A stretch of DNA of 49,887 nt from Pseudoxanthobacter soli DSM 19599 (lineage in GTDB: Bacteria > Pseudomonadota > Alphaproteobacteria > Rhizobiales > Segnochrobactraceae): NCBI GenBank assembly GCA_945898215.1, contig CAMDHY010000021.1:1-49887 (forward strand). The letters are read 5' to 3'. This document shows positions 35,805-44,349 of this stretch, in pieces (positions within the stretch are counted from its first letter, which is position 1; each line of letters begins with the position of its first letter). Position numbers and translations under genes: made by a program. The notes under the pieces were generated by a model, which was not told the DNA's origin, did no database searches, and saw only the letters and a program-made list of their open reading frames with translations.

Positions 35805-36284
35805 GTGTACCTGCTCTGGCACCTGCTGCGGATCGGCCTCGGCTATGTCGTCGGGACCGCCGTGGCGGCGGTGGTGTTCGCCGCCGGCGCCGGGCCGTGG
35901 AATGACGGCGGCCGTCACCAGCTCGTGCGGATCACCGGCGAAGCCCAGCTGTGGCTGGGCGAGACGGGCGGCCGCCTCGCCGTCGGACTGGTGCAACTTT
36001 TCGTGACGGGATTTCCGACAGCGGGGTTCGTCGTCGTTTGGGCCGCCGCGGTGATCGCCGCCGAGATCTGGTCGCTGCGCCCGCTCCTCGCCTGGCTCGC
36101 CGTCGGCGGGCTGGCGGGGGTGGCGCTCGTGGTGCCGGACGGCCTCGCGGTGACCAGGTCAGCGCCGCCGGAAGACGCCCTGCTCGCGGCCCTCGCGGCC
36201 GGGTTTGCGTCTGGCTTCATCTATTGGCTGATCGCCGGCCGGCGGTCCGGCGACTGGCGGCGGGCGCTGCCGCCGGCGGCGTGA
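35805..36284 (+). CDS. Unknown membrane protein
   Basis: A 159-residue hydrophobic protein with about four or five predicted helices (LLRIGLGYVVGTAVAAVVFA; FPTAGFVVVWAAAVIAAEIW; LLAWLAVGGLAGVALVV; ALLAALAAGFASGFIYWLIA). The ending ASGFIYWLIAGRRSG is a motif seen in uncharacterised rhizobial membrane proteins. No family is recognised with confidence. GTG 35805 is used; it has no clear ribosome binding site and lies 30 bases after the DUF3096 gene, so the start is uncertain. Convergent with the LysE gene. Confidence 0.65.
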   Translation: MYLLWHLLRIGLGYVVGTAVAAVVFAAGAGPWNDGGRHQLVRITGEAQLWLGETGGRLAVGLVQLFVTGFPTAGFVVVWAAAVIAAEIWSLRPLLAWLAVGGLAGVALVVPDGLAVTRSAPPEDALLAALAAGFASGFIYWLIAGRRSGDWRRALPPAA

Positions 36285-36312
36285 GCCGGCGCAAAGGCGT
36301 CTCCGAGCGGGC

Positions 36313-36960
36313 TCAGGCGCGGGCCAGCAGCAGGCGGGCGGCGAAACCGCCCATGACGCCGGCGAACAGCCAGTCGATGGCGCGGGCGAGGCGGCGCGAG
36401 CCGCGCAGGGTCGCCGAGACGCGGCCGGCGGCGAGGATCATCGCCAACGTGATCGGCGTCGACACGACGATCATCGTCAGCCCGAGGAAGAGGAACGTGC
36501 CGCTCGCCGCCGGGTCGCCGGCGGTGACGAACTGCGGCAGGAAGGTCGCGAAGAAGACGATGACCTTCGGGTTGAGGAGGTTCACCGTCAGCGCCTTCAC
36601 GTAGATGCGCGTCAGGCGCTCGGGCGCGGCGCCGGCGACGGGCCGCGACAGGGCGTTGCCCTTCCAGACGGACTCGAAGGCGAGCCACAGCAGATAGGCC
36701 GCCCCGACGATCTTCAGGACGAGGAAGGCGGTGGCGGAGGCGGCGAGCAGGGCGGCGAGCCCCGCCGCCACCAGCACGGTGTGGACGAGAAGGCCCGTCA
36801 TGCAGCCGGCGAAGGCGGCAAAACCCGCCCGCGGCGACTGCGTCACCGCCTTGCCGAGGAAGAACGCCATGTCCGGCCCGGGCGTCAGGGTGACGGCGAC
36901 GCAGGCGAGCACGAAGGCGGCGAGCACCGGCAGGTCGGGAACGTAGGCGAGGGCGGACAT
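36313..36960 (-). CDS. LysE/RhtB family amino-acid exporter
   Basis: A 215-residue inner-membrane exporter with about six helices. The family start LAAFVLACVAVTLTPGPDMAFFLG contains the PGP motif. AGFAAFAGCMTGLLVHTVLVAAG, KIVGAAYLLWLAFESVW and VNLLNPKVIVFFATFLPQF are diagnostic of RhtB-type proteins, which export amino acids or homoserine lactones. Single gene; substrate unknown. Confidence 0.92.
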   Translation of the reverse strand: MSALAYVPDLPVLAAFVLACVAVTLTPGPDMAFFLGKAVTQSPRAGFAAFAGCMTGLLVHTVLVAAGLAALLAASATAFLVLKIVGAAYLLWLAFESVWKGNALSRPVAGAAPERLTRIYVKALTVNLLNPKVIVFFATFLPQFVTAGDPAASGTFLFLGLTMIVVSTPITLAMILAAGRVSATLRGSRRLARAIDWLFAGVMGGFAARLLLARA

Positions 36961-37015
36961 CGGCGGCTCCGGAGGCGGCGGACGCCGGCCTGTCTGCGCC
37001 CGCCCCGGCCAGCCG

Positions 37016-37492
37016 TCAATCGGCGCGACGGGTGACGAAGACCGCCGAGCGGAACGTCATCACCACCTCGCCGTGCTGGTTGGTGACGGTGTTGTCGAAG
37101 TGCGCCACCGCCCAGCCGGGGCGGGAGGCGAGTGGCCGGCCGTCCTGGGGCGTGGTGGCGAAGAACAGCGTGTCGCCCGGCCGCACCGGCCGCGGCAGGC
37201 GCATGTTCTCGAAGCCCGGCGAGGGTCCGAGCCGGCCGGGCACGCCGCCGGCGGCGCGGATCTCGTCGGCGAGCCGGTCGACCCGCTCGACGAGGGCGCG
37301 CATGAACAGCGACGCGGTGTGCCAGGCCGAGGCGACGAGGCCGCCGAAGTGGCTCTTCGCAGCAGCCTCCGCGTCGACGTGGAAGGGCTGCGGGTCGAAC
37401 TCGCGGCCGAAGGCGACGATCTCCTCGGCGGAAACGGTGGCCGAGCCGATCTCGACGGTGTGGCCGAACGGGATGTCCTCGAAGACCCACAT
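37016..37492 (-). CDS. MaoC-like dehydratase, copy 2
   Basis: A 158-residue hotdog-fold protein of the MaoC family (enoyl-CoA hydratase type). The motif FDPQPFHVDAEAAAKSHFGGLVAS supplies the Asp/His hydration site, and PVRPGDTLFF is the conserved beta strand. Its ATG overlaps the stop of copy 1 by one base (TGATG), so both are translated together. The two may form a heterodimer or two-domain equivalent acting on an acyl-CoA; the substrate is unknown. Confidence 0.9.
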   Translation of the reverse strand: MWVFEDIPFGHTVEIGSATVSAEEIVAFGREFDPQPFHVDAEAAAKSHFGGLVASAWHTASLFMRALVERVDRLADEIRAAGGVPGRLGPSPGFENMRLPRPVRPGDTLFFATTPQDGRPLASRPGWAVAHFDNTVTNQHGEVVMTFRSAVFVTRRAD

Positions 37493-37953
37493 CAGGCGGC
37501 TCTCTCGCGCGTCGCGCAGAGCGCGGTGGCGCGCATCTCGAGCACCCGCGTGCCGTGTTGGTTGTCGAGGTGGATGACGATCGACAGGAGCCCCATGTCC
37601 GGCCGGGTCTTCGAGACGCGCTTGCCGACGGCGATGAAGGTGCCGGTCAGGGTGTCGCCCGGGCGGACGGGGGCGAACCAGTCGAGCTGCTCGATGCCGG
37701 GCGAGCCCATCGAGGCCATGCCGGCGAGGAGCCCGTCGACATAGAGCCGCATCATCAGTGACGCCGTGTGCCACCCCGAGGCGGCGAGGCCGCGCAGTGG
37801 CGTGGCGCGGGCCGCCTCCTCGTCGAGGTGGAAGGGCTGCGGATCATAGAGACGCGCGAAGGCGACGATCTCCTCGGCCGTGATCGTCCGGCTGCCCAGC
37901 GGCAGGCTGCGGCCGAGCTCGATGTCCTCGTAGTAGAGCAGGTCGGCGGCCAT
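37492..37953 (-). CDS. MaoC-like dehydratase, copy 1
   Basis: A 153-residue MaoC-family protein: YYEDIELGRSLPLGSRTITAEE, the active-site segment YDPQPFHLDEEAARATPLRGL, GWHTASLMMRLYVDG and DWFAPVRPGDTLTG. Paralogous to the adjacent copy 2, with identical domain layout. It begins 9 bases after the ychF stop codon. The ychF-MaoC-MaoC order is common in Rhizobiales, although no functional link to YchF is known. Confidence 0.9.
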   Translation of the reverse strand: MAADLLYYEDIELGRSLPLGSRTITAEEIVAFARLYDPQPFHLDEEAARATPLRGLAASGWHTASLMMRLYVDGLLAGMASMGSPGIEQLDWFAPVRPGDTLTGTFIAVGKRVSKTRPDMGLLSIVIHLDNQHGTRVLEMRATALCATRERAA

Positions 37954-37962
37954 CGGCGCTGG

Positions 37963-39054
37963 TCAGGTGTTGAACTTGAAGAGCAGTACGTCGCCGTCGG
38001 CGACGACGTATTCCTTGCCCTCGTCACGCGCCTTGCCGGCCTCCTTGGCGGCGACCTCGCCACCAAGGCCGACGTAGTCGTCGAAGGCGATGGTCTGGGC
38101 GCGGATGAAGCCACGCTCGAAATCGCTGTGGATGACGCCCGCCGCCCCCGGCGCCTTGGTGCCACGGGTGATCGTCCAGGCCCGCGCCTCCTTCGGTCCC
38201 ACCGTGAAGTAGGTGACGAGGCCGAGGAGCTCGTAGCCGGCGCGGATCAGCCGGTCGAGGCCGGGCTGCTCGAGGCCGAGGGTCTCCAGGAAGTCCTTCT
38301 GCTCGTCCGGCGGCAATTGCGCGATCTCCGCCTCGATCGCCGCCGAGATGACGACGCAGCCGGCGCCCTGGGCCTTGGCCATTCCGGCGACCCGCTCCGA
38401 CAAGGCGTTGCCGGAGGCGGCCGACGCCTCGTCGACGTTGCAGACGTAGAGCACGGGTTTGGCGGTGAGGAGGTTGAGCATCTCGAAGGTGCGCCGTTCC
38501 TCCGGCGCGAGCTTGACCAGACGCGCCGGCTTGCCTTCGCGCAGCAGCACGAGGGCCCGGTCCATCAGGTCCACCTGCGCCTTCACCTCCTTGTCGGCGA
38601 CCCGCTTGCGCAGCGGAACGACGCGGCGCTCGAGGCTGTCGAGGTCGGAGAGCATCAGCTCGGTCTCGACCGTCTCGGCATCGGCGACCGGGTCGATCCT
38701 GTTTTCGACGTGGGTGACGTCGCCGTCCTCGAAGCAGCGCAGGACATGGGCGACGGCGTCGACCTCGCGGATGTTGGCGAGGAACTGGTTGCCGAGCCCC
38801 TCCCCCTTCGAGGCGCCGCGCACGAGCCCGGCGATGTCGACGAAGGTGAGACGGGTCGGCACGATCTGCTGGGACTTGCCGATGCGGGCGAGGGTGTCGA
38901 GGCGCGGATCGGGGACGGCGACCTCGCCGGTGTTCGGCTCGATCGTGCAGAACGGATAGTTCGCGGCCTGCGCCGCCGCCGTCTTGGTCAGCGCATTGAA
39001 GAGCGTCGACTTGCCGACGTTCGGCAGGCCGACGATGCCGCATTTGAAACCCAT
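37963..39054 (-). CDS. ychF: Redox-regulated ATPase YchF (OLA1 family)
   Basis: A 363-residue Obg-related ATPase, the same length as E. coli YchF. It has the P-loop [15 protein letters not shown], switch [22 protein letters not shown], and the altered nucleotide motif NVDEA in place of NKxD, which explains ATP preference. The C-terminal TGS domain has [36 protein letters not shown] and [17 protein letters not shown]. It binds ribosomes and is a negative regulator of oxidative-stress responses in E. coli. ATG 39054 has AAGGA 9 bases upstream. Confidence 0.97.
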   Translation of the reverse strand: MGFKCGIVGLPNVGKSTLFNALTKTAAAQAANYPFCTIEPNTGEVAVPDPRLDTLARIGKSQQIVPTRLTFVDIAGLVRGASKGEGLGNQFLANIREVDAVAHVLRCFEDGDVTHVENRIDPVADAETVETELMLSDLDSLERRVVPLRKRVADKEVKAQVDLMDRALVLLREGKPARLVKLAPEERRTFEMLNLLTAKPVLYVCNVDEASAASGNALSERVAGMAKAQGAGCVVISAAIEAEIAQLPPDEQKDFLETLGLEQPGLDRLIRAGYELLGLVTYFTVGPKEARAWTITRGTKAPGAAGVIHSDFERGFIRAQTIAFDDYVGLGGEVAAKEAGKARDEGKEYVVADGDVLLFKFNT

Positions 39055-39244
39055 CGAGCGAAGTCCTTCGGGCGGAGCGGTTGCGCGGGAACAGAGCGCG
39101 CCGTCAACGGTTCGATCGGTCAGCGACGAGCGACCGCGCGCTCTCTTGGCTGGCCCCGCCGGGCCGGTCAAGGGACAAGACGTCTCGCGCCCACAGCGAT
39201 GCAAGCATCGCGGTGTCCACGGGTGAAAAAGCCGGGCAGCTGGT

Positions 39245-39269
39245 GGAACGAACACCCTCAGTCGACGTT
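39245..39269 (+). promoter_or_regulatory. Sigma-EcfG (general stress response) promoter
   Basis: GGAAC at 39245-39249, exactly 16 bases, then CGTT at 39266-39269. This is a perfect match to the alphaproteobacterial general-stress promoter GGAAC-N16/17-CGTT. It lies 87 bases before the ATG of the PRC-barrel gene and in the right direction. A weaker match (GGAAC-N16-GGTT) lies at 39088-39112. The 302-base gap (39055-39356) holds no other feature. Confidence 0.8.
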
Positions 39270-39356
39270 CTTGAGGCAGACCGAAGCGGTAAGTTCGGCG
39301 ACGAAAAAAGCCGCTTCGGGCACCGGATTCCGTAAATACTGAAAGGGAGTTCCACC

Positions 39357-40037
39357 ATGCGCAACGTTCTTCTTCGCTCGACGTCTGTCGCCGTTCTTGG
39401 CTTCGGCCTCGCCACGGCGCCGCTCGCCTTCGCCCAGGACACGATGCAGCAGACGACGCCGCCCGCCGCGACGACGACCGCGCCGACGACCGGCACCGCT
39501 CCCGATCCGAACACGACGGTTCCGGAGCAGATGGACACCAGCACCACCGCGCCGATGGACGCGCCGATGGGATCGACGGACGCGACCAACCCGGCCGCCA
39601 CCGACACGATGGGCACCGCCTCGACCGCCACGACGATGGACGGCGAGCGCGTGACGATCGTCGGCGGCACCCAGCCGATGGGCACGGTCCTCGCCACCGA
39701 TCTGCAGGGTGAGCCGGTCGAGAACATCCGCGGCGAGGATCTCGCCACCCTCGATGACTTCGTCATCGACGAGCAGGGCCGCGTCGTTGGCGCCGTGGTG
39801 AGCTTCGGCGGCTTCCTCGGCATGGGCGAGAAGTCGGTGCTGCTGCCCTGGGACGACCTGGAGATCGACGGCACGGACGCGTCCGTCACGCTGGCGATGA
39901 CCGAGGAGCAGATCGAGGCGCTGCCGGCCTTCGAGGCGGTAGAGCGCCAGGCGAGCGGCGAGGTCGACACGAACGCGACGGGCACCGGTACGACGCGGGC
40001 TCCGGCTTCGACGACCGCCCCGGTCACCACCCAGTAA
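39357..40037 (+). CDS. Exported PRC-barrel domain protein
   Basis: A 226-residue protein with a signal peptide (SVAVLGFGLATAPLAFAQD), then a Thr/Pro/Ala/Met-rich linker (about 27-95). A PRC-barrel domain follows (about 105-195; TVLATDLQGEPVENIRGEDLATLDDFVIDEQGRVVGAVVSFG, FLGMGEKSVLLPWDDLEI), and the tail is Thr-rich. PRC-barrel exported proteins are frequent members of the general stress regulon in Rhizobiales, agreeing with the promoter at 39245-39269. GGGAG precedes the ATG by 7 bases. It sits on the opposite strand between pth and ychF. Its molecular role is unknown; an envelope-stress function is inferred. Confidence 0.85.
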   Translation: MRNVLLRSTSVAVLGFGLATAPLAFAQDTMQQTTPPAATTTAPTTGTAPDPNTTVPEQMDTSTTAPMDAPMGSTDATNPAATDTMGTASTATTMDGERVTIVGGTQPMGTVLATDLQGEPVENIRGEDLATLDDFVIDEQGRVVGAVVSFGGFLGMGEKSVLLPWDDLEIDGTDASVTLAMTEEQIEALPAFEAVERQASGEVDTNATGTGTTRAPASTTAPVTTQ

Positions 40038-40106
40038 CGTGGGACTTCGGGCCGCGTAGTCGTCGCCTGGTACCGAGTTCGCGACGACCCTACGAGATCC
40101 GGCGCC

Positions 40107-40134
40107 AGGCCGGGCCGAGCGATCGGCCCGGCCT
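40107..40134. terminator. Strong bidirectional terminator-like hairpin
   Basis: A perfect 12-bp stem AGGCCGGGCCGA/TCGGCCCGGCCT closed by a GCGA (GNRA) tetraloop. It lies between the convergent PRC-barrel and pth genes, 70 bases after the first stop and 68 before the second. It is the strongest hairpin noticed in the window. Confidence 0.7.
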
Positions 40135-40201
40135 TGTCGCGTCCGGGCGACGCGACGGCGGAGCGACGTTTGAGAGCACAGCGACGCGGCAGCGGACCGC
40201 A

Positions 40202-41026
40202 TTACTCGCCGCGGACGAGCTTCGCCAAAGCGGCAAAGGGCCCCTTGCCTGTCGGGTCCGGTTTCCCAGCCGCAGCGGACTGCGACGCCTCGTGCGCAGG
40301 CTCCTGCTTGGCGTCGGCGGCGGGCTGCGCAGCCGCGGCGGCGCCTGCTGGCGCTGCGGACCCGGCCGCACCGCTCGCACCACTGTCCTTGCGACTGTCC
40401 GCGCGCGCTGGCAGCTTCGGCATCTTGTCCGGGCGCGGCTCGCCACCGTCCGGCTTCGGCGGCGACAGCGCGAGGTGCAGGCGGTTGGCGAAGGTCGGGT
40501 CCTTGCCCTCGGCGAGCAGCGGCGCCTCGACGGCGATGGCGTCGAGCAGCGGATCGAGCCAGGCCGCGTCCGCCTTGGCGAAATCGTGCAGCACATAGGT
40601 GTGCACCATCGCCTTGTCGCCGGGATGGCCGATGCCGATGCGCAGCCGCCGGTAGGCGTCGCCGATGTGGGCGGTGAGGGAACGCAGGCCGTTGTGGCCG
40701 CCGTGGCCGCCGCCGACCTTGAGGCGCACCTTGCCGGGTGGCAGGTCGAGCTCGTCGTGGATGACCACGACGTCGGCCGGCGCGAGCTTGTGGAAGCGGG
40801 CGATCTCGCCGACCGAGCGGCCGGATTCGTTCATGTAGGTGAGCGGCTTGACCAGGATGGTGCGCTCGCCGCCGAGCGTGCCCTCGGCGATCTCGGCGGA
40901 GAATTTCTGCCGCCAGGGGCCGAAGCCGTGGCGCCGGTGCACCGCATCGACGGCGAGGAAGCCGACATTGTGGCGGTTCAGCGCATAGCGCGGGCCGGGA
41001 TTGCCGAGGCCGACGAGCAGGAACAC
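40202..41026 (-). CDS. pth: Peptidyl-tRNA hydrolase with long C-terminal tail
   Basis: A 274-residue enzyme recycling peptidyl-tRNA. The core (residues 1-190) is canonical: [22 protein letters not shown] with the catalytic His, [36 protein letters not shown], and [15 protein letters not shown]. About 75 extra residues follow, rich in Ala, Pro, Lys and Ser and ending in [11 protein letters not shown]; the usual length is near 190-200. GTG 41026 is the start because AGGAG lies 8 bases upstream and the protein then begins at the conserved first strand. It is co-transcribed with rplY. Confidence 0.95.
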   Translation of the reverse strand: MFLLVGLGNPGPRYALNRHNVGFLAVDAVHRRHGFGPWRQKFSAEIAEGTLGGERTILVKPLTYMNESGRSVGEIARFHKLAPADVVVIHDELDLPPGKVRLKVGGGHGGHNGLRSLTAHIGDAYRRLRIGIGHPGDKAMVHTYVLHDFAKADAAWLDPLLDAIAVEAPLLAEGKDPTFANRLHLALSPPKPDGGEPRPDKMPKLPARADSRKDSGASGAAGSAAPAGAAAAAQPAADAKQEPAHEASQSAAAGKPDPTGKGPFAALAKLVRGE

Positions 41027-41150
41027 GCGCAGTCTCCTCGCGAGGTACCCCGAGCCGTGGCCGGGCGGCACGAGGGGCGCCGCCGGGGGAGCAGCCGGCG
41101 ACGCCATCGGGCGCCGCCGGCGGTCGGGTCGAAGACCGCTGGACGAGGCG

Positions 41151-41768
41151 TCAAGCCGTCGTGGCGGCTGCGGCCTCTTCTGCCGCTTCTTCCGCCGTAA
41201 GGGCGGCAGGCGCAACGATCGTGGCGATCGTGAAGTCACGGTCGCGGATCGTCGGGGTGACGCCGTCGGGCAGCTTCACCGCCGAGATGTGCACGGAATC
41301 GCCGATGTCGAGGCCGGTGAGGTCGACCTCGATGCTGGCCGGGATGGCATCGGCCGGGCACTCAAGCTCGACCTCGTGGCGGACGATGTTGAGGGCGCCG
41401 CCGCGCTTCAGGCCGGGGGAGGCCGCCTCGTTGAGGAAGTGCACAGGCACCTCGACCGCGATTGTGACACCGGCGGTGATGCGCAGGAAGTCGACGTGGA
41501 TGAGCTGATCGCGCACCGGGTCGACCTGGTAGTCGCGCGGCAGCACGCGGATCTTCTCGCCACCGACGTCGATGGTCGCGACCGTCGTCAGGAAGCCGCC
41601 GCCGAGCAGCTTCAGCGACAGCTCCTTGTTCGGCAGCGCGATCGGCAGGGCGGCCTTGCCGTCGCCGTAGATGACGGCGGGAATCTTGTGTTCGCGACGC
41701 AGTGCACGAGCGGCCCCCTTACCAACCCGATCGCGCACCGTGGCCACGAGCTCATAGGTCTGAGCCAT
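41151..41768 (-). CDS. rplY: 50S ribosomal protein L25, Ctc (TL5) long form
   Basis: A 205-residue protein combining the 5S-rRNA-binding L25 domain ([42 protein letters not shown]) with the C-terminal TL5/Ctc domain ([41 protein letters not shown]). It ends in an Ala/Glu-rich tail. ATG 41768 has GGAG 7 bases upstream. The rplY-pth pairing is widespread. A promoter and leader hairpin are visible upstream (41827-41937). Confidence 0.96.
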   Translation of the reverse strand: MAQTYELVATVRDRVGKGAARALRREHKIPAVIYGDGKAALPIALPNKELSLKLLGGGFLTTVATIDVGGEKIRVLPRDYQVDPVRDQLIHVDFLRITAGVTIAVEVPVHFLNEAASPGLKRGGALNIVRHEVELECPADAIPASIEVDLTGLDIGDSVHISAVKLPDGVTPTIRDRDFTIATIVAPAALTAEEAAEEAAAATTA

Positions 41769-41826
41769 TGGGTCACTCCGGTTGCTTGAGTTGTCCGCCG
41801 GGGGCACCTCGCCCTCCGACGCGAAC

Positions 41827-41845
41827 GGGCCGCCCAAGGCGGCCC
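41827..41845 (-). other. Hairpin in the rplY leader
   Basis: An 8-bp perfect stem GGGCCGCC/GGCGGCCC with a 3-base loop lies about 60-75 bases after the predicted transcription start of rplY and about 60 before its ATG. It could be an attenuator or an autoregulatory protein-binding site, but no known L25 leader motif was recognised. Confidence 0.4.
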
Positions 41846-41908
41846 GCCTTCGATCCGGACGGCCACGCCGCCCGGTGGCCCGCCTCCAGGGGTGCGGGAC
41901 CGGGGCGG

Positions 41909-41937
41909 CTTATAATCCACGCGGGCCGGGGCGACAA
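41909..41937 (-). promoter_or_regulatory. Housekeeping promoter of rplY-pth
   Basis: On the minus strand TTGTCG (41932-41937), a 17-base spacer and TATAAG (41909-41914), 141 bases upstream of the rplY start codon. The -10 differs from consensus by one base. This is the only AT-rich patch in a very GC-rich gap. Confidence 0.6.
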
Positions 41938-41969
41938 GGCGGCGCGCGGTTGCGGCCGCAGGATGCGCC

Positions 41970-43010
41970 TCAATCCGGCGTCTTCACCAGCATCGAGTTC
42001 TTCGAGACCATCAGCGACGAGGTGTCGACGGCCTCGAAGGCGGAGGCCGGGATCTGCTTCAGCTCGTCCATCATGTCGTTCTTCCAGCGCGTGTCGGACG
42101 TGCCCTGGAAGTACCAGGGCGAGCCGTTGTCGGCGAGCACGAGGCCGTATGTCTTCATGGCGCGCAGCACGGCTTGCGTATCCTTGCGCAGGCTCTTGGA
42201 GATCTTGAACGAGGCCTTGAGGCGAAAGCGGGCGCCCATCGGCGGGAAGTCGGCGTCGGAGACGGAGCCTGCCTGGTGGCGCGCCGGCCAGAGGTAGCTC
42301 TTGTCGCTGACGTCGGTGGTGAAGCGGATGGCGTGGTCGACCTTGCCGGCCGCCACCTCCTCGTAGCGCAGGAGCAGCGGCAGGATCGGAAGGCCGGCGG
42401 CATCCGCCGAGGTCCAGCCGTCCTTGCGCAGCTTGTCGCTGTTGAGATCCCACACCGCGCCCGAGCCGGCCGACCACTTGTTCTTCTTCTTCGACGTCGC
42501 CCAGGTCTCGTAGAGGGTGCAGCTGTCGCGGTCGACGACCACCGTGTGGCGGTCGCCCTCCTTGTACTGGCCGCCCTCAACCTTGGTGTCGCCGCCGAGC
42601 GGATAGCGGACGCGGTCGCTCTGCGATGCGTAGAAAAACTTCACCTCGACGCGCTTGTGATCCCCGTCGACGACGGTGATCGGAATGCCGTAGGGCACCG
42701 AGATCTCGCCGAAGGAGGGGCCGAAGTCCGGGTGGAGGTTCACATCGGACGACATGTTCTCCATCCAGGCATCGCTGCGCTTGTGCACCGGCAGCGTGCT
42801 GACGTCGGCCTGGAACCAGTTGTCGGGCGGGAAGAACGGGCAGTCGGTGCCGGGAACGGTGGAGGCGGCGAGAGCAGGCCCGGCGGCGGCGAGCATCAGG
42901 CCGGCGGCGGCGATCGTGGCGCCGAACACCGTGGCGGCGCAGCTGGCGGGCAGCGAGAGGGCGCGCCGACGGCGCGGCCGGCGGGCGGCGATTTCGGTCT
43001 CGGGCGACAT
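41970..43010 (-). CDS. Conserved secreted protein of unknown function
   Basis: A 346-residue exported protein. The N-terminus has many arginines followed by a hydrophobic signal (ATIAAAGLMLAAAGPALAAS). Conserved-looking blocks: CPFFPPDNWFQADVSTLPVH, NLHPDFGPSF, VPYGIPITVV, DRDSCTLYETWA, GAVWDLNSDKLRKDGWTSADAAGLPILPLLL, DHAIRFTTDV, YLWPARHQAG and LVLADNGSPWYFQG. This block pattern recurs in secreted proteins of soil bacteria, but no characterised member is known to me; conserved Asp, His and Trp residues hint at a carbohydrate- or metal-binding enzyme. ATG 43010 has GGAG 8 bases upstream. Confidence 0.78.
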   Translation of the reverse strand: MSPETEIAARRPRRRRALSLPASCAATVFGATIAAAGLMLAAAGPALAASTVPGTDCPFFPPDNWFQADVSTLPVHKRSDAWMENMSSDVNLHPDFGPSFGEISVPYGIPITVVDGDHKRVEVKFFYASQSDRVRYPLGGDTKVEGGQYKEGDRHTVVVDRDSCTLYETWATSKKKNKWSAGSGAVWDLNSDKLRKDGWTSADAAGLPILPLLLRYEEVAAGKVDHAIRFTTDVSDKSYLWPARHQAGSVSDADFPPMGARFRLKASFKISKSLRKDTQAVLRAMKTYGLVLADNGSPWYFQGTSDTRWKNDMMDELKQIPASAFEAVDTSSLMVSKNSMLVKTPD

Positions 43011-43198
43011 CTCGGTTGCTCCCCCGACCGGCGGCGGGACCCATGTCCCTCGCAATGCACCGGCCGCTCACGCGGAGCGCCCCGCAATCATTGGCGTCCG
43101 CGCCACGGACACTAGCCGAGCAGCGCGACGGTGGCGCTCACTCTTGCGTGACCGGGCGTGATGCGGCGCGAGCGGCGATCCTCGGTCGGAGTGCCGCG

Positions 43199-43981
43199 TT
43201 AGGCGTCGAGGAGCTCGGTGAGGCTCGCGATGGTGCGGTCGGCGACGATGCCGGGCGACGGCGGGTTGGGCACCCCGGTCTTCACCAGCACGGTGCCGAG
43301 GCCGGCACGGCGGCCGGCGAGGATGTCGGTGGCGAGTTGGTCGCCAATCATCACGGTCGCCGACGCGGGGGTGCCGATACGGGCGAGCGCGTCGAGCAGC
43401 ATGTGCGGCTCGGGCTTGCCGACGATGAGGCTCTCGGCGTCCGGCGCGGCGGTGCGGAAGGCGGCCAGCAGCGCGCCGACGCACGGATCGAATCCGGTGT
43501 CGGAGGGCGTCACCGGATCGGGATTGGTGCCGACGAGGAAGGCGCCGCGGAGGAGCGCCCGGACGCCGGTCGTCAGCTTGGCGAAGTCGAAGGTGTCGTC
43601 GTGGCCGACCACCACGGCGGCGACATCGGTGGTGGTGCGCTCGAGCCCGGCGGCGTCGAGCGCTTCGAACAGCGCGTCGTTGCCGATGGCGTAGACGCGG
43701 CCGCCGCGGCCGAGACGGTGGGCGAGGAGGTCGGCCGTGGCGGTGACCACCGGCACCACCCAGGCCTCCTCCACCGGGATGCCGAGGCCGGCGATCTTGG
43801 CGGCGAAGGCAGCGGCCGACTTCGTCGAGTTGTTGGTGACGAAGGCATAGGGGATGCCGCGCGCGTGCCAGGCGCGGAAGGCCTCGACGGCTCCCGGAAC
43901 GGCGGCGGCGCCGCGATAGACGACGCCGTCGAGGTCGGAGACGACGCCGAGGATCGGCGGCAGCGGGGCGGGTGCGGTCAC
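43199..43981 (-). CDS. HAD-IIA family sugar-phosphatase-like hydrolase (NagD type)
   Basis: A 260-residue HAD phosphatase. Motif I is VVSDLDGVVYRGAAAV, motif II AFVTNNSTKSAAAFA, motif III Lys in LIVGKPEPHML and motif IV VMIGDQLATDILAGRRAG. The cap domain between motifs II and III places it in subclass IIA, with NagD and 4-nitrophenylphosphatase/phosphoglycolate-phosphatase-like enzymes. The start is GTG 43981, with AGGA 8 bases upstream. Single gene; substrate unknown. Confidence 0.92.
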   Translation of the reverse strand: MTAPAPLPPILGVVSDLDGVVYRGAAAVPGAVEAFRAWHARGIPYAFVTNNSTKSAAAFAAKIAGLGIPVEEAWVVPVVTATADLLAHRLGRGGRVYAIGNDALFEALDAAGLERTTTDVAAVVVGHDDTFDFAKLTTGVRALLRGAFLVGTNPDPVTPSDTGFDPCVGALLAAFRTAAPDAESLIVGKPEPHMLLDALARIGTPASATVMIGDQLATDILAGRRAGLGTVLVKTGVPNPPSPGIVADRTIASLTELLDA

Positions 43982-44349
43982 GGTGCGTCCTCGCTCTCAC
44001 GGGCCGCGGCCGCGGCGATGGAGGAAGCATAGAGAGGGCGGCGCGGCGGCCGGAATGGCCGACCTTCCTGATACTCGTTGCCGAGGGGCCACAGGCCGCC
44101 CCTGCGCCGGCCACGCTGAGCAACGGAATCGTGGACGGGCAGGAATTCTGGCCGGGAGGGGTTCCGATAGAATTCGTCGAAGGCAGGCCGCTCGGGGAGG
44201 AAAACCGGCGGCCGCCGATCCGACGCGCGGGCGGAACTGTCCGCGCAAAGGTCGCGAGCCGGCCCGGCGGGGCGGACGGCGATGCGGGCCGACGACGGCC
44301 CGGAGTCGTGCCGATGCGCGAGCGTTCTTCTTGCAAGGGGAAGTGGCAG
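43982..44349. other. Gene-free region upstream of the ABC importer operon
   Basis: A 368-base divergent spacer between the HAD gene and the binding-protein gene. No gene is supported. It contains two GAATTC sites about 35 bases apart and a 7-bp stem CGGGCCG/CGGCCCG with ACGA loop at 44285-44302, in the likely leader of the importer operon. No convincing promoter boxes were found. Confidence 0.5.

Noticed and set aside
41911-41916. TATAAT on the plus strand as a plus-strand promoter
   Set aside because: No plus-strand gene follows; the same patch fits a minus-strand promoter for rplY with a good -35 and 17-base spacer.
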